In this document: one piece after another, positions 1 through 5,758 of the stretch | Layout: every line of letters starts with the position of its first letter | How positions within the stretch are numbered: position 1 is the first letter of the stretch | From: an uncultured bacterium | Lineage (GTDB): Bacteria; Actinomycetota; Coriobacteriia; Coriobacteriales; Coriobacteriaceae | Direction: 5' to 3' | Length of the DNA stretch: 7,603 nt | NCBI GenBank assembly: GCA_905215095.1 | Contig: CAJMOL010000067.1 | Coordinates: forward strand, 1-7,603 | Program-made: the position numbers and the translations under genes | The notes under the pieces: model-generated | What the model saw: the letters and a program-made list of their open reading frames with translations, nothing else | The model's database searches: none | What the model was told of the DNA's origin: nothing

Positions 1-281
1 AAAATCGCCAGGCAAACGATGAGCGGAACGAACAGGGAGGTGCCGGCAAAAGCACTGCGCACAAGGGACTCATCGGGTGCAGAAGGATCGATTACATTCC
101 AGCAGAAACCAATATCCTCCCCAAAAACGCTATTGCCAAAGGCGAGCAACGTTGTTCCGTTTTTTAGAAAGACACAGAAGAGAAGGCCGAACGCCAGCAT
201 AAGCGTAAGACCAAACTTCGCCGGAAACATCCTGTGCAAACGCATCATATCTGCCTTTATGGGATGGATCGCCCGCTTCAT
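1..281 (-). CDS. ABC-2-type transporter permease, N-terminal part (runs off the left edge)
   Basis: An open frame starts with ATG at 281-279 and continues uninterrupted to the window edge (93 codons visible, C-terminus missing). The peptide begins MKRAIHPIKADMMRLHR, a short basic cytoplasmic tail. A hydrophobic segment follows at about residues 22-40 (FGLTLMLAFGLLFCVFL), then a roughly 40-residue polar, probably extracytoplasmic loop, then a second hydrophobic segment beginning near residue 80 (FAGTSLFVPLIVCLAIF). This topology suits an ABC-2-type exporter permease, and the frame starts inside the stop codon of the ATPase gene (ATGA overlap), which implies translational coupling. The permease call rests mainly on this coupling and the hydrophobic pattern, because the diagnostic C-terminal helices lie outside the window. 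The substrate cannot be inferred. Confidence 0.72.
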   Translation of the reverse strand, partial: MKRAIHPIKADMMRLHRMFPAKFGLTLMLAFGLLFCVFLKNGTTLLAFGNSVFGEDIGFCWNVIDPSAPDESLVRSAFAGTSLFVPLIVCLAI

Positions 282-1039
282 AGCGAGACCGCCTTCATCA
301 AGCGCCTGTAATACTCTTTTAGGGACGACGCCTCATCCCTTATGACGTCCATCGATTCCTTTTTCAGCAGTTCGCCGTCATGAATAAACACGCAACTTGT
401 TGCAACTGATGCCAACTCATCCAAATCATGGCTAGAGATGAGCATGGTCTTACCCTGTTCTCGATTCAATCGACCGATAAGGGCCCATATACTCTCGATG
501 CCCAGCGGGTCCAACCCGTTCGCTGGCTCATCAAAAATAAGCAGATCAGTGTCACCCAACAAAGCCGTAGCTATATCCAGCCGCCGTTTCATTCCCAGAG
601 AAAAACTGCTCACGCTCTTTTTCTCATCGACATCCAGCCCGACTAGGCCCAAGACGCGAGGAACCTCACGTTTCTCATCGAGCCCCCATTCCGCACATCG
701 GATTTGAAGATTCTCAGCCGCGCTGAGGGATTGGTATGCTCCGCTGGAATCTGGCACATAGCCGACACGCGTCCGCATCAGGCCAAGCTCTCTTTTTGAT
801 TTGCCTCCAAAGAGCTCCACGCTCCCCGACGATGGTTTACAGAGGCCCAGCACTATTTTAATAAGCGTGCTTTTGCCCGCCCCGTTTGCACCAACAAGGG
901 CACAGAGCTCAGACTGATGCACCTCGAAGGAAACGTCATGCAAAACGTGCCGTTTCCCGTAGCGTTTTGAAACTTTTGATAGCTTTATCGCTGATGCGTT
1001 CATTGGAGCCCCGTTCTGCTTGATAGAAAAACCGCTCAT
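278..1039 (-). CDS. ABC transporter ATP-binding protein (BcrA/CcmA-like exporter ATPase)
   Basis: Cytoplasmic ATPase subunit of an ABC exporter; it should hydrolyse ATP to drive the permease encoded downstream. In the 253-aa product the nucleotide-binding motifs are complete: Walker A GANGAGKST (50-58), a signature of the SLGMK type (FSLGMKRRL, 146-154) instead of LSGGQ, Walker B LLIFDEP (166-172, with D170 and E171), D-loop ANGLDP and switch histidine H204 (SSHDL). The SLGMK signature is typical of ATPases paired with ABC-2 permeases, including bacitracin/lantibiotic-resistance and ABC-2 exporters. I chose the ATG at 1039 because AGAAGGA lies 5 nt upstream and a candidate promoter puts the transcript start near 1071. 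An in-frame ATG at 1063 has only GGAAA very close by and would leave almost no leader. The stop overlaps the permease start. Family is secure; the substrate is unknown. Confidence 0.93.
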   Translation of the reverse strand: MSGFSIKQNGAPMNASAIKLSKVSKRYGKRHVLHDVSFEVHQSELCALVGANGAGKSTLIKIVLGLCKPSSGSVELFGGKSKRELGLMRTRVGYVPDSSGAYQSLSAAENLQIRCAEWGLDEKREVPRVLGLVGLDVDEKKSVSSFSLGMKRRLDIATALLGDTDLLIFDEPANGLDPLGIESIWALIGRLNREQGKTMLISSHDLDELASVATSCVFIHDGELLKKESMDVIRDEASSLKEYYRRLMKAVSL

Positions 1040-1074
1040 ATCGTTCCTTCTTTCCTTTATCATTTTCCATTGTT

Positions 1075-1093
1075 GTTATTGTTTTTCGATAAC
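1075..1093. promoter_or_regulatory. Short dyad over the ABC promoter, candidate operator
   Basis: GTTAT (1075-1079) and ATAAC (1089-1093) form a 5-bp inverted repeat around a 9-nt centre. It overlaps the candidate -10 box and the spacer of the ABC promoter, where a bound repressor would block polymerase. The right side contains TTCGATAA (1085-1092), a word also found in the dyad upstream of the DUF2975/HTH operon. The arms are short, so chance is a real alternative. Confidence 0.3.
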
Positions 1094-1106
1094 TCGTATT
1101 TGTCAA
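1078..1106 (-). promoter_or_regulatory. Candidate sigma-70-type promoter of the ABC operon
   Basis: Read on the minus strand, a perfect TTGACA (-35) occupies 1106-1101. After a 17-nt spacer comes AACAAT (1083-1078), which matches the -10 consensus at four of six positions. The predicted transcript start is near 1071, giving a leader of about 30 nt before the ATG at 1039. The -35 box is strong and the -10 box is weak, so activity may depend on a regulator. The dyad at 1075-1093 covers the -10 box and part of the spacer. Confidence 0.5.
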
Positions 1107-1110
1107 GATA

Positions 1111-1149
1111 ATCTAAAAGAAGGGACCCGTGTTAGACACGGGTCCCTTC
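1111..1149 (-). terminator. Rho-independent terminator of the DUF2975/HTH operon
   Basis: A perfect 13-bp stem pairs 1119-1131 with 1137-1149, closing on a 5-nt loop (TTAGA). It contains the GC-rich core GGGACCCGTG. On the minus strand the stem is followed directly by TTTTAGATTATCTT, while the plus-strand side has no T-tract, so it acts on minus-strand transcripts. It lies 34 nt past the stop codon of the HTH gene and separates that operon from the ABC operon. Confidence 0.9.
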
Positions 1150-1183
1150 ACGCTGATACTTCGTTTTAGTTGTTCGCCTTAAG

Positions 1184-1513
1184 CTACTCGTCACTCAAAT
1201 CGACAGCAAAGACTGATGTCGGAAGCGACGCCTCGTTGCCTCCGCCATCCCGCATCTGTCTCACGACATTTTTTGCACGCTCAACAATAAGCTCCTCAAG
1301 CTCTTTCTCACTCACCCGCCGAATAATATCTCCCGGTTGACAGTCAAGTTCATCGCAAATATCGAGAAGCGTCTTAAGGCGAATAGCTTTAATTTTTCCG
1401 TTTCTTAGCTTAGAAATATTAGCCGGAGTATGCCCCGTGGCACGAATCAGATCAGCACTGGTCTTTCCGGTCTTAAGTAGCTGCGTCTCAAGCTCGATGA
1501 TGAGATAGCTCAT
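1184..1513 (-). CDS. Cro/CI-family (XRE, YozG-like) HTH transcriptional regulator
   Basis: A 109-aa protein whose first about 68 residues form a Cro/CI-type DNA-binding domain. The helix-turn-helix core is around residues 16-40 (KTSADLIRATGHTPANISKLRNGK), followed by the helices IRLKTLLDICDELDCQPGDII that are typical of small YozG-like XRE regulators. The remaining about 40 residues (acidic/basic helix, then a Gly-rich tail ending VDLSDE) match no domain I recognise. The start has a strong AGGAGGA site 4 nt upstream of the ATG. It begins 8 nt after the stop of the DUF2975 gene, so the two are almost certainly cotranscribed. DUF2975 membrane proteins are commonly encoded next to this HTH type. 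It probably autoregulates its operon; a dyad upstream of the first gene is a candidate site. Confidence 0.9.
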   Translation of the reverse strand: MSYLIIELETQLLKTGKTSADLIRATGHTPANISKLRNGKIKAIRLKTLLDICDELDCQPGDIIRRVSEKELEELIVERAKNVVRQMRDGGGNEASLPTSVFAVDLSDE

Positions 1514-1521
1514 GCTTCCTC

Positions 1522-2082
1522 CTACACAAGCTCGTCAGACTGCTCTTGGAGCAGCGAGGCATAACTCCAGATCACCGAGATACACAGACAGACAGCCGCG
1601 CCGATAAGCGACCCCGCATCAAAGGCAACGCCTTGGCAAATCTCAATAACGAAGGAATGAGGCACGACGTAAAGCTCCAGCCCACCAATGGTAAGATTGA
1701 CCGATCCGTAGGCACCAATAAGCGAAACCGCGGCGTTAACAGCAAAGGCAAGCGCAAGAACACGGATAAGCCGCACATGCGTCTTGGTAAAGGGCGAGAC
1801 GCCTCGCGAGATGTTACGGCTGATCCCACACAAAACGACAAGCGAAATACCCACGACGAGTGCCAGGCACAGTCCGCTTGGGATAACGATGCACCCGCCA
1901 TCGAGAAGCGTCACGACGCCGAAAGAATCGACAGAGGCAACGTTTGCAACCGCATACCAGATCACGTAAACAACCAACGCGGCAAAAGCGACGAGCATCC
2001 CTGCAAAAACGGCTGCCATGCAAAAGCCAAGCTTCCTGATATTTTCGCCCGCTTTGGTCATACGCTGAACGCTGTTAGACAT
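1522..2082 (-). CDS. DUF2975 family four-helix membrane protein
   Basis: A 186-aa integral membrane protein of unknown function. Hydrophobic segments lie at about residues 18-46, 64-87, 106-126 and 152-174. Two features are characteristic of DUF2975: a cytoplasmic stretch with G-x-PFT followed by a basic helix (ISRGVSPFTKTHVRLIRVLA, 91-110), and a C-terminal end of the form Y-x-x-LLQEQSDE. The frame is open upstream to 2244, but I chose the ATG at 2082. It has GAGGG about 7 nt upstream, it places the first membrane helix near the N-terminus as expected for the family, and the longer version would read through the palindrome at 2225-2288. The gene is first in a two-gene operon with the HTH regulator. 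A role as membrane partner or signal source for that regulator is inference from the recurrent pairing. Confidence 0.87.
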   Translation of the reverse strand: MSNSVQRMTKAGENIRKLGFCMAAVFAGMLVAFAALVVYVIWYAVANVASVDSFGVVTLLDGGCIVIPSGLCLALVVGISLVVLCGISRNISRGVSPFTKTHVRLIRVLALAFAVNAAVSLIGAYGSVNLTIGGLELYVVPHSFVIEICQGVAFDAGSLIGAAVCLCISVIWSYASLLQEQSDELV

Positions 2083-2102
2083 ACACTCACCCTCATCGAC
2101 TC

Positions 2103-2136
2103 TATCGTTATTCGAACAGTTTATCGAACAACGATA
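2103..2136. promoter_or_regulatory. 34-bp imperfect palindrome, candidate operator of the DUF2975/HTH operon
   Basis: TATCGTTATTCGA (2103-2115) and TCGAACAACGATA (2124-2136) are inverted repeats matching at 12 of 13 positions around an 8-nt centre. The dyad lies 20-54 nt upstream of the DUF2975 start codon, in the promoter or leader region. I could not identify a convincing -35/-10 pair here. A long two-fold symmetric site directly upstream of an operon that encodes a Cro/CI-type regulator is the usual arrangement for autoregulation; binding itself is inferred. Confidence 0.5.
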
Positions 2137-2224
2137 TTGATTGCATGCGGAAAGCCCCGCCAGTGCGCATAGGCCATTTACTAACCCGGAGGGGTGAGCG
2201 TGGATTTTTGGACACATATCGAAC

Positions 2225-2288
2225 GAGAGTGGATAATCTCCCACTTTGAGGCCACCACCGGGCCTAAAACGGGAGATTATCCACTCTC
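2225..2288. repeat. 64-nt intergenic palindrome with perfect 18-bp arms
   Basis: GAGAGTGGATAATCTCCC (2225-2242) is exactly inverted at 2271-2288. Inside the arms there is further pairing: TTT/AAA (2245-2247 with 2267-2269) and AGGCC/GGCCT (2249-2253 with 2261-2265) around a 7-nt loop, so nearly the whole element folds into one long hairpin. Neither side has a T-tract, which argues against a classical intrinsic terminator. It starts 24 nt past the Hpt stop codon in the direction of transcription. It most resembles a REP/MITE-like dispersed intergenic repeat, possibly also stabilising or ending the Hpt transcript. I see no flanking target duplication and no second copy in this window. Confidence 0.75.
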
Positions 2289-2312
2289 ATAGTCATCAAG
2301 GCTCGCAAGCTC

Positions 2313-2669
2313 TTATTCAGCCGCCTCGCGCAGGGCCGACATCGTAGCCGCATATTGCTGCTGCAGTGCATGCATCCCCTCGCGAGCGCCGTCAACGGCA
2401 TCGGCGCCGCGCAGTGCTTCGGTCACCACAACCGCCGGCTCGTACAGATTATCGAATCCCAGGTTCTGGCTCACGCCCTTGAGCGTATGCACTGCCATAA
2501 ACGCACCTTCAGCGTCTCCCGCCGCCATGGCAGCCTCCAGCTTGTCCATGCTCTCGTCATCCAAAAACTTGAGGGCAAAGCGGGCAAGCATTTCCCCGCC
2601 CATCAGCCGAGCGCACGCGTCATCATAATTAGCGCCGATCTTCTCATACGCCTCACGCATGGAAATCAT
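2313..2669 (-). CDS. Stand-alone Hpt (histidine phosphotransfer) domain protein
   Basis: A 118-aa cytoplasmic all-helical protein formed by a single Hpt domain. The phosphoacceptor motif is AVHTLKGVSQNLGF, with H61 as the predicted phosphorylated histidine, followed by the conserved K64 and G65. Upstream helices (FALKFLDDESMDKLEAAMAAGD) fit the Hpt four-helix bundle. It would shuttle phosphoryl groups between receiver domains in a phosphorelay. The ATG at 2669 has AAAGGAG about 10 nt upstream; a second ATG three codons further in would lie too far from it. The gene begins 24 nt after the GGDEF/REC/HD-GYP gene and is surely cotranscribed with it, so that receiver domain is the obvious partner. 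No histidine kinase is encoded in the window. Confidence 0.93.
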   Translation of the reverse strand: MISMREAYEKIGANYDDACARLMGGEMLARFALKFLDDESMDKLEAAMAAGDAEGAFMAVHTLKGVSQNLGFDNLYEPAVVVTEALRGADAVDGAREGMHALQQQYAATMSALREAAE

Positions 2670-2693
2670 GGGTTAAAAACTCCTTTGGTCAAA

Positions 2694-4574
2694 CTAAATC
2701 GTGGGAAACGCGACGACGTCAGCGGGGCGTGCCAACGTCTCGGCAATTTGGTCTTGCACCTCGAGTAGGCAATCGAGCAGCAGCGGGTTAAAGGTACCGC
2801 ACTTACCGTCCAGAATCATCTTGATCGCTTCCTCGTGCGGGATAGCGTCCTTGTACACGCGCACGCTCGTCAGCGCATCATACACGTCGGCCACCGAGAC
2901 CACCTGCGCGGCAATGGGAATCTCGTCGCCCTTAAGGCCATCGGGATAACCCTTGCCGTCCCAGCGCTCGTGGTGCCAACGCGCAATCTGGTACGCATAT
3001 TCCATAAGCGCATTGCCGGCGTGATGACTACCCAGCTCACGCAGCATGTCGGCGCCGATCGTGGTATGCGTCTTCATAATCTCGAACTCCTCGGGCGTAA
3101 GGCGTCCGGGCTTGTTGAGAATCGCATCGTCAATCGACATCTTGCCGATATCGTGCAGCGCCGAAGCCAGGGCGATCGTGGAGCGTTCCTCATTGTCGAG
3201 GGAGATCGTGCCGCTACGCTGGACCAGACAGCCAAGCAGCAGCTCGGTCAGCTTCTCGATGTTCGTAACGTGCCTGCCGCTCTCGCCGTTGCGAAGCTCC
3301 ATGACGCCGGCCATGATATCGATGAGCATGCGACTGTTCTTGACGCGCTCGTTGTACTGCTGGGACAGCAGGTTCGTCAGGCGGCGCTGTTTGGCGTATA
3401 GGCGGATGGTGTTGCTTACACGGCGGCGCACGACACGGGAGTCAAACGGGCGGTTGATATAGTCCGAGGCGCCCAGCTCGTACGCGCGCAGAACCATATC
3501 ATCGGAATCTTCGCTCGAAATCATGATGACAGGCAGATTGTCGATACCCGATCGGCGCGACAGATCGGCCAGCACCTCAAAGCCGCTCATGCCCGGCATG
3601 ACAATATCCAGCAGCACGAGCGACAGCTCATCGCCATAGCGGTCGACCATGTCGAGCGCCGTACGACCGTTATCGGCCTCGAGGATGCAATACTCGTCCT
3701 TGAGCATCTCGCTGAGAATGGCTCGGTTCATCTCGGAGTCATCGACGATAAGCACCGAAGGCTTTTCGCTTTGGAAGGCCTCGATGGAATCGGCATCGGT
3801 CACGACCGTACCGGCTTTTGCCTTAGCGCGGCTCAATAACTGGACAGCGCGGCCAACGCCCTCATCGACCGTCTCGCCATGAATGCGAACGCCACCAACA
3901 CATGCCGTCAAGCTCACGTACTCATGGCCCGGAATAATCGTGGCATGAACGGCATCGGATACCTGACGCAGACGACGGGCAAAGTCATCGGAGGGAATAT
4001 TGGGCATGACAGCTACAAACTTGTCGCAGCCATAGCGCACAAGTTCGTCAGTCGAACGAATACCGCTGCGTATGGCTGTTGCCACAGCACCGAGCGCAAG
4101 GTCGCCGGCATGACGGCCACACGTATCGTTGAAGACCCTAAAATCATCAAGGTCGATCACCGCAACGCCGGCATTCATGCGGGCGCTACGGAGCTTTTCC
4201 TCGTAATATCGGCGATTGCGCACACCCGTCAGCACGTCGGTGTAGACAAGGTCCTCTTCTGCAGCCTCTTGCCCATCGATCGGACGCACCATCAGCAGGA
4301 CGTGAGGCTCGCCCTCGACCTTCAGAGGGCGCAGGCGAGCGCGGTACTCGGTACCATCATTGAGCAGCTGCTCCGATACATCATCGGAACCTGTCAAGGC
4401 CTCAAGACTCGACTGACGCAGACAAGGGCAGCGATCGCCGGCGAGCAAGCAGTTAGGCTCGTTCTTAATCTGGTCGGCCGACAGCAAACGCACCACGGGG
4501 TAGGTCTGCGCGACGCGGGCGACCTCGGCGGCAGCCTCCTCGTCGGTTAGATTGACCTCGTGATTATTGAGCAT
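2694..4574 (-). CDS. Degenerate GGDEF - receiver - HD-GYP c-di-GMP signalling protein
   Basis: A 626-aa soluble multidomain response regulator. Residues 1-105 are an unassigned, possibly PAS-like, input region with clustered cysteines (C42, C49, C51). Residues about 108-262 form a GGDEF domain that keeps the metal-site region DLDDF (141-145), FND and HAGD. Its signature is GCDKF (182-186) instead of GGDEF, while an inhibitory-site RxxD (RSTD, 173-176) is present at the right spacing. Residues about 272-392 are a receiver domain: acidic pair D278/D279, phosphoacceptor D323 (LLDIVMPG) and S353, but R375 replaces the usual lysine. Residues about 410-620 are an HD-GYP phosphodiesterase with E431, H435, HD 474-475, K478, H503, H534/H535, GYP 542-544 and D563, a seemingly complete metal site. 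Expected activity is c-di-GMP hydrolysis gated by phosphorylation, with the GGDEF part as a possible nucleotide sensor. No membrane segment is seen. AGAAAGGG precedes the ATG. Confidence 0.95.
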   Translation of the reverse strand: MLNNHEVNLTDEEAAAEVARVAQTYPVVRLLSADQIKNEPNCLLAGDRCPCLRQSSLEALTGSDDVSEQLLNDGTEYRARLRPLKVEGEPHVLLMVRPIDGQEAAEEDLVYTDVLTGVRNRRYYEEKLRSARMNAGVAVIDLDDFRVFNDTCGRHAGDLALGAVATAIRSGIRSTDELVRYGCDKFVAVMPNIPSDDFARRLRQVSDAVHATIIPGHEYVSLTACVGGVRIHGETVDEGVGRAVQLLSRAKAKAGTVVTDADSIEAFQSEKPSVLIVDDSEMNRAILSEMLKDEYCILEADNGRTALDMVDRYGDELSLVLLDIVMPGMSGFEVLADLSRRSGIDNLPVIMISSEDSDDMVLRAYELGASDYINRPFDSRVVRRRVSNTIRLYAKQRRLTNLLSQQYNERVKNSRMLIDIMAGVMELRNGESGRHVTNIEKLTELLLGCLVQRSGTISLDNEERSTIALASALHDIGKMSIDDAILNKPGRLTPEEFEIMKTHTTIGADMLRELGSHHAGNALMEYAYQIARWHHERWDGKGYPDGLKGDEIPIAAQVVSVADVYDALTSVRVYKDAIPHEEAIKMILDGKCGTFNPLLLDCLLEVQDQIAETLARPADVVAFPTI

Positions 4575-4660
4575 ATGGGGCCCTTTCTATCGTTACACAC
4601 GGCAACGGTGCATATCAATTGGTACAAGGGTAACATCTAACAGCTGAAGGCAAACGCGCG

Positions 4661-4689
4661 ATTATCGTTGCATTTTTATGACCTGGCAA
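4661..4689 (-). promoter_or_regulatory. Near-consensus sigma-70-type promoter of the GGDEF/HD-GYP-Hpt operon
   Basis: On the minus strand TTGCCA (4689-4684, five of six matches to -35) is followed after exactly 17 nt by GATAAT (4666-4661, five of six matches to -10). The predicted start near 4654 gives a leader of about 80 nt before the ATG at 4574. This is the best promoter match in the window and lies in the 211-nt gap between the hydrolase and the regulator gene. Confidence 0.7.
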
Positions 4690-4785
4690 ACGGCGGTAAT
4701 GGAGCCGCAGGCGCGCGGTTATGGGCGCATTCGTTAACAATGACGAAACGCTAACAGCCCTTCTCCCCGCAGGTCATCGAGCGTG

Positions 4786-5583
4786 CTAACGCTCCAAGAC
4801 ATCGCGAACGGCGTTTGCCGCCGTAACGGGGCGATCGCGCAAACCGTTATGCGCGCCCGGGATCGTCACAAGGGGGCAATCGAGATATTCGGCAGCCGCT
4901 CGCGTACCAGCCTCGCGGGGCGTATCGACCGAAAGCTCGCCCAAAAACACGGCCGACACCGCCTTTGACGCGCGGGCGCGCTCCCAGTCGGGAGCATATG
5001 TCATATTTGTTCCATATTCGTTCGCCATAAAGCAACGACCATTGCGCAGGGCATGTTTGACTTCCGCTTCGGTCGTCCCAGGAGCCTCGGGGTCCAAGTC
5101 GCCGAGGGCTCCCAAGAAAAGCCGGAGCGCCCTTGAAACCTTTCCAGCCGCAATCATATCGAGCAAAACCGGAGCTGCGCCCATACCGACGCCTTCGGCC
5201 GACACAGCCGGCTCATGCAGAATCGCACGGGCGACGAGATGGGGTTCGGTGCGAAGAAGCTCCAGCGCCACCAACGTACCGGCGCTATGCGCAAGCACAT
5301 TTGCCGGAGCGCCAACGTGTTCGATCACGGCTTGCAGATCGGCGGCCTGAGCGGCAAGATCATAGCTGCCGTCTGCCGCATCGCTGCTGCCACCGCAGCC
5401 GCGGCGGTCGTAGGCAATTACGCGGTAGTTGCGGCTGAGCTCACAAGCGATACCGTCGAAAAATGTGCCGTCGACACAAGCGCCGTGCACGCACACCAAG
5501 GCAGGAGCATCAGGCGACACATCTGGGCCGGCATATTCGCGACAGGCAATCGTGGTGCCCGCATTCTCGACCGTAAAATCCAT
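4786..5583 (-). CDS. Alpha/beta-fold hydrolase
   Basis: A 265-aa soluble enzyme of the alpha/beta-hydrolase superfamily; the substrate is unknown. Numbered from the ATG at 5583, the oxyanion-hole segment is VHGACVDG (32-39), followed by a strand ending AYDRRGCGGSS as in haloperoxidase/esterase-like members. The nucleophile elbow is AHSAG with S100, where alanine replaces the first glycine of GxSxG. The likely acid is D220 (LSVDTP) and the catalytic histidine is H245 (PGAHNG). A helical cap lies between about 125 and 200. There is no signal peptide or membrane helix. The start is uncertain: in-frame ATGs at 5646, 5595 and 5583 all lack a clear Shine-Dalgarno sequence. I prefer 5583 because MDFTVENAG leads straight into the first strand of the fold. 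The gene is monocistronic and divergent from the radical SAM gene. Confidence 0.88.
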   Translation of the reverse strand: MDFTVENAGTTIACREYAGPDVSPDAPALVCVHGACVDGTFFDGIACELSRNYRVIAYDRRGCGGSSDAADGSYDLAAQAADLQAVIEHVGAPANVLAHSAGTLVALELLRTEPHLVARAILHEPAVSAEGVGMGAAPVLLDMIAAGKVSRALRLFLGALGDLDPEAPGTTEAEVKHALRNGRCFMANEYGTNMTYAPDWERARASKAVSAVFLGELSVDTPREAGTRAAAEYLDCPLVTIPGAHNGLRDRPVTAANAVRDVLER

Positions 5584-5608
5584 GTTGTGCCCCATCGTCT
5601 TGTGTTTT

Positions 5609-5622
5609 GTTAACAGATTAAC
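5609..5622. promoter_or_regulatory. 14-bp dyad upstream of the hydrolase start
   Basis: GTTAA (5609-5613) and TTAAC (5618-5622) are inverted around CAGA, 26 nt upstream of the preferred hydrolase start. The site could be an operator or part of the promoter region in the 175-nt divergent gap. The arms are only 5 bp, so this is weak. Confidence 0.25.
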
Positions 5623-5721
5623 TGTACCCGACCCGATACCTTTCATGACGCGGCATCGAAGGCAGAGTTAAAAAACGAAACCTGCAAAGCACAAGCCCGG
5701 ACCATACGTTGGAGCCGATGC

Positions 5722-5727
5722 TATGCT
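5722..5727 (+). promoter_or_regulatory. Possible extended -10 box of the radical SAM gene
   Basis: TGCTATGCT contains an upstream TG dinucleotide and TATGCT, a four-of-six match to the -10 consensus, and I find no good -35 box upstream. A start near 5734 would give a leader of about 25 nt carrying the GAGGAG ribosome site at 5744-5749. Confidence 0.35.
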
Positions 5728-5758
5728 TAGGCACAATTGTCTTGAGGAGCATATGCCT

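Noticed and set aside
1546..2172. 208-codon open frame on the plus strand
   Set aside because: Antisense to the DUF2975 gene. The product is highly charged with no domain and the start lacks a good ribosome site.
2083..2244. 54-codon N-terminal extension of the DUF2975 gene
   Set aside because: It would start inside the 18-bp palindrome arm, lacks a family-like sequence, and the ATG at 2082 has a GAGGG site and gives a normal DUF2975 N-terminus.
2225..2288. Palindrome as a CRISPR repeat or classical terminator
   Set aside because: There is only one unit and no spacer array, and neither strand has a T-run after the stem.
3879..4550. 223-codon open frame on the plus strand
   Set aside because: Shadow of the GGDEF coding region; no recognisable domain.
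4779..4794. Small hairpin (6-bp stem, 4-nt loop) over the hydrolase stop codon as a terminator
   Set aside because: The stem is short and no T-tract follows on the minus strand, so it cannot be supported as an intrinsic terminator.
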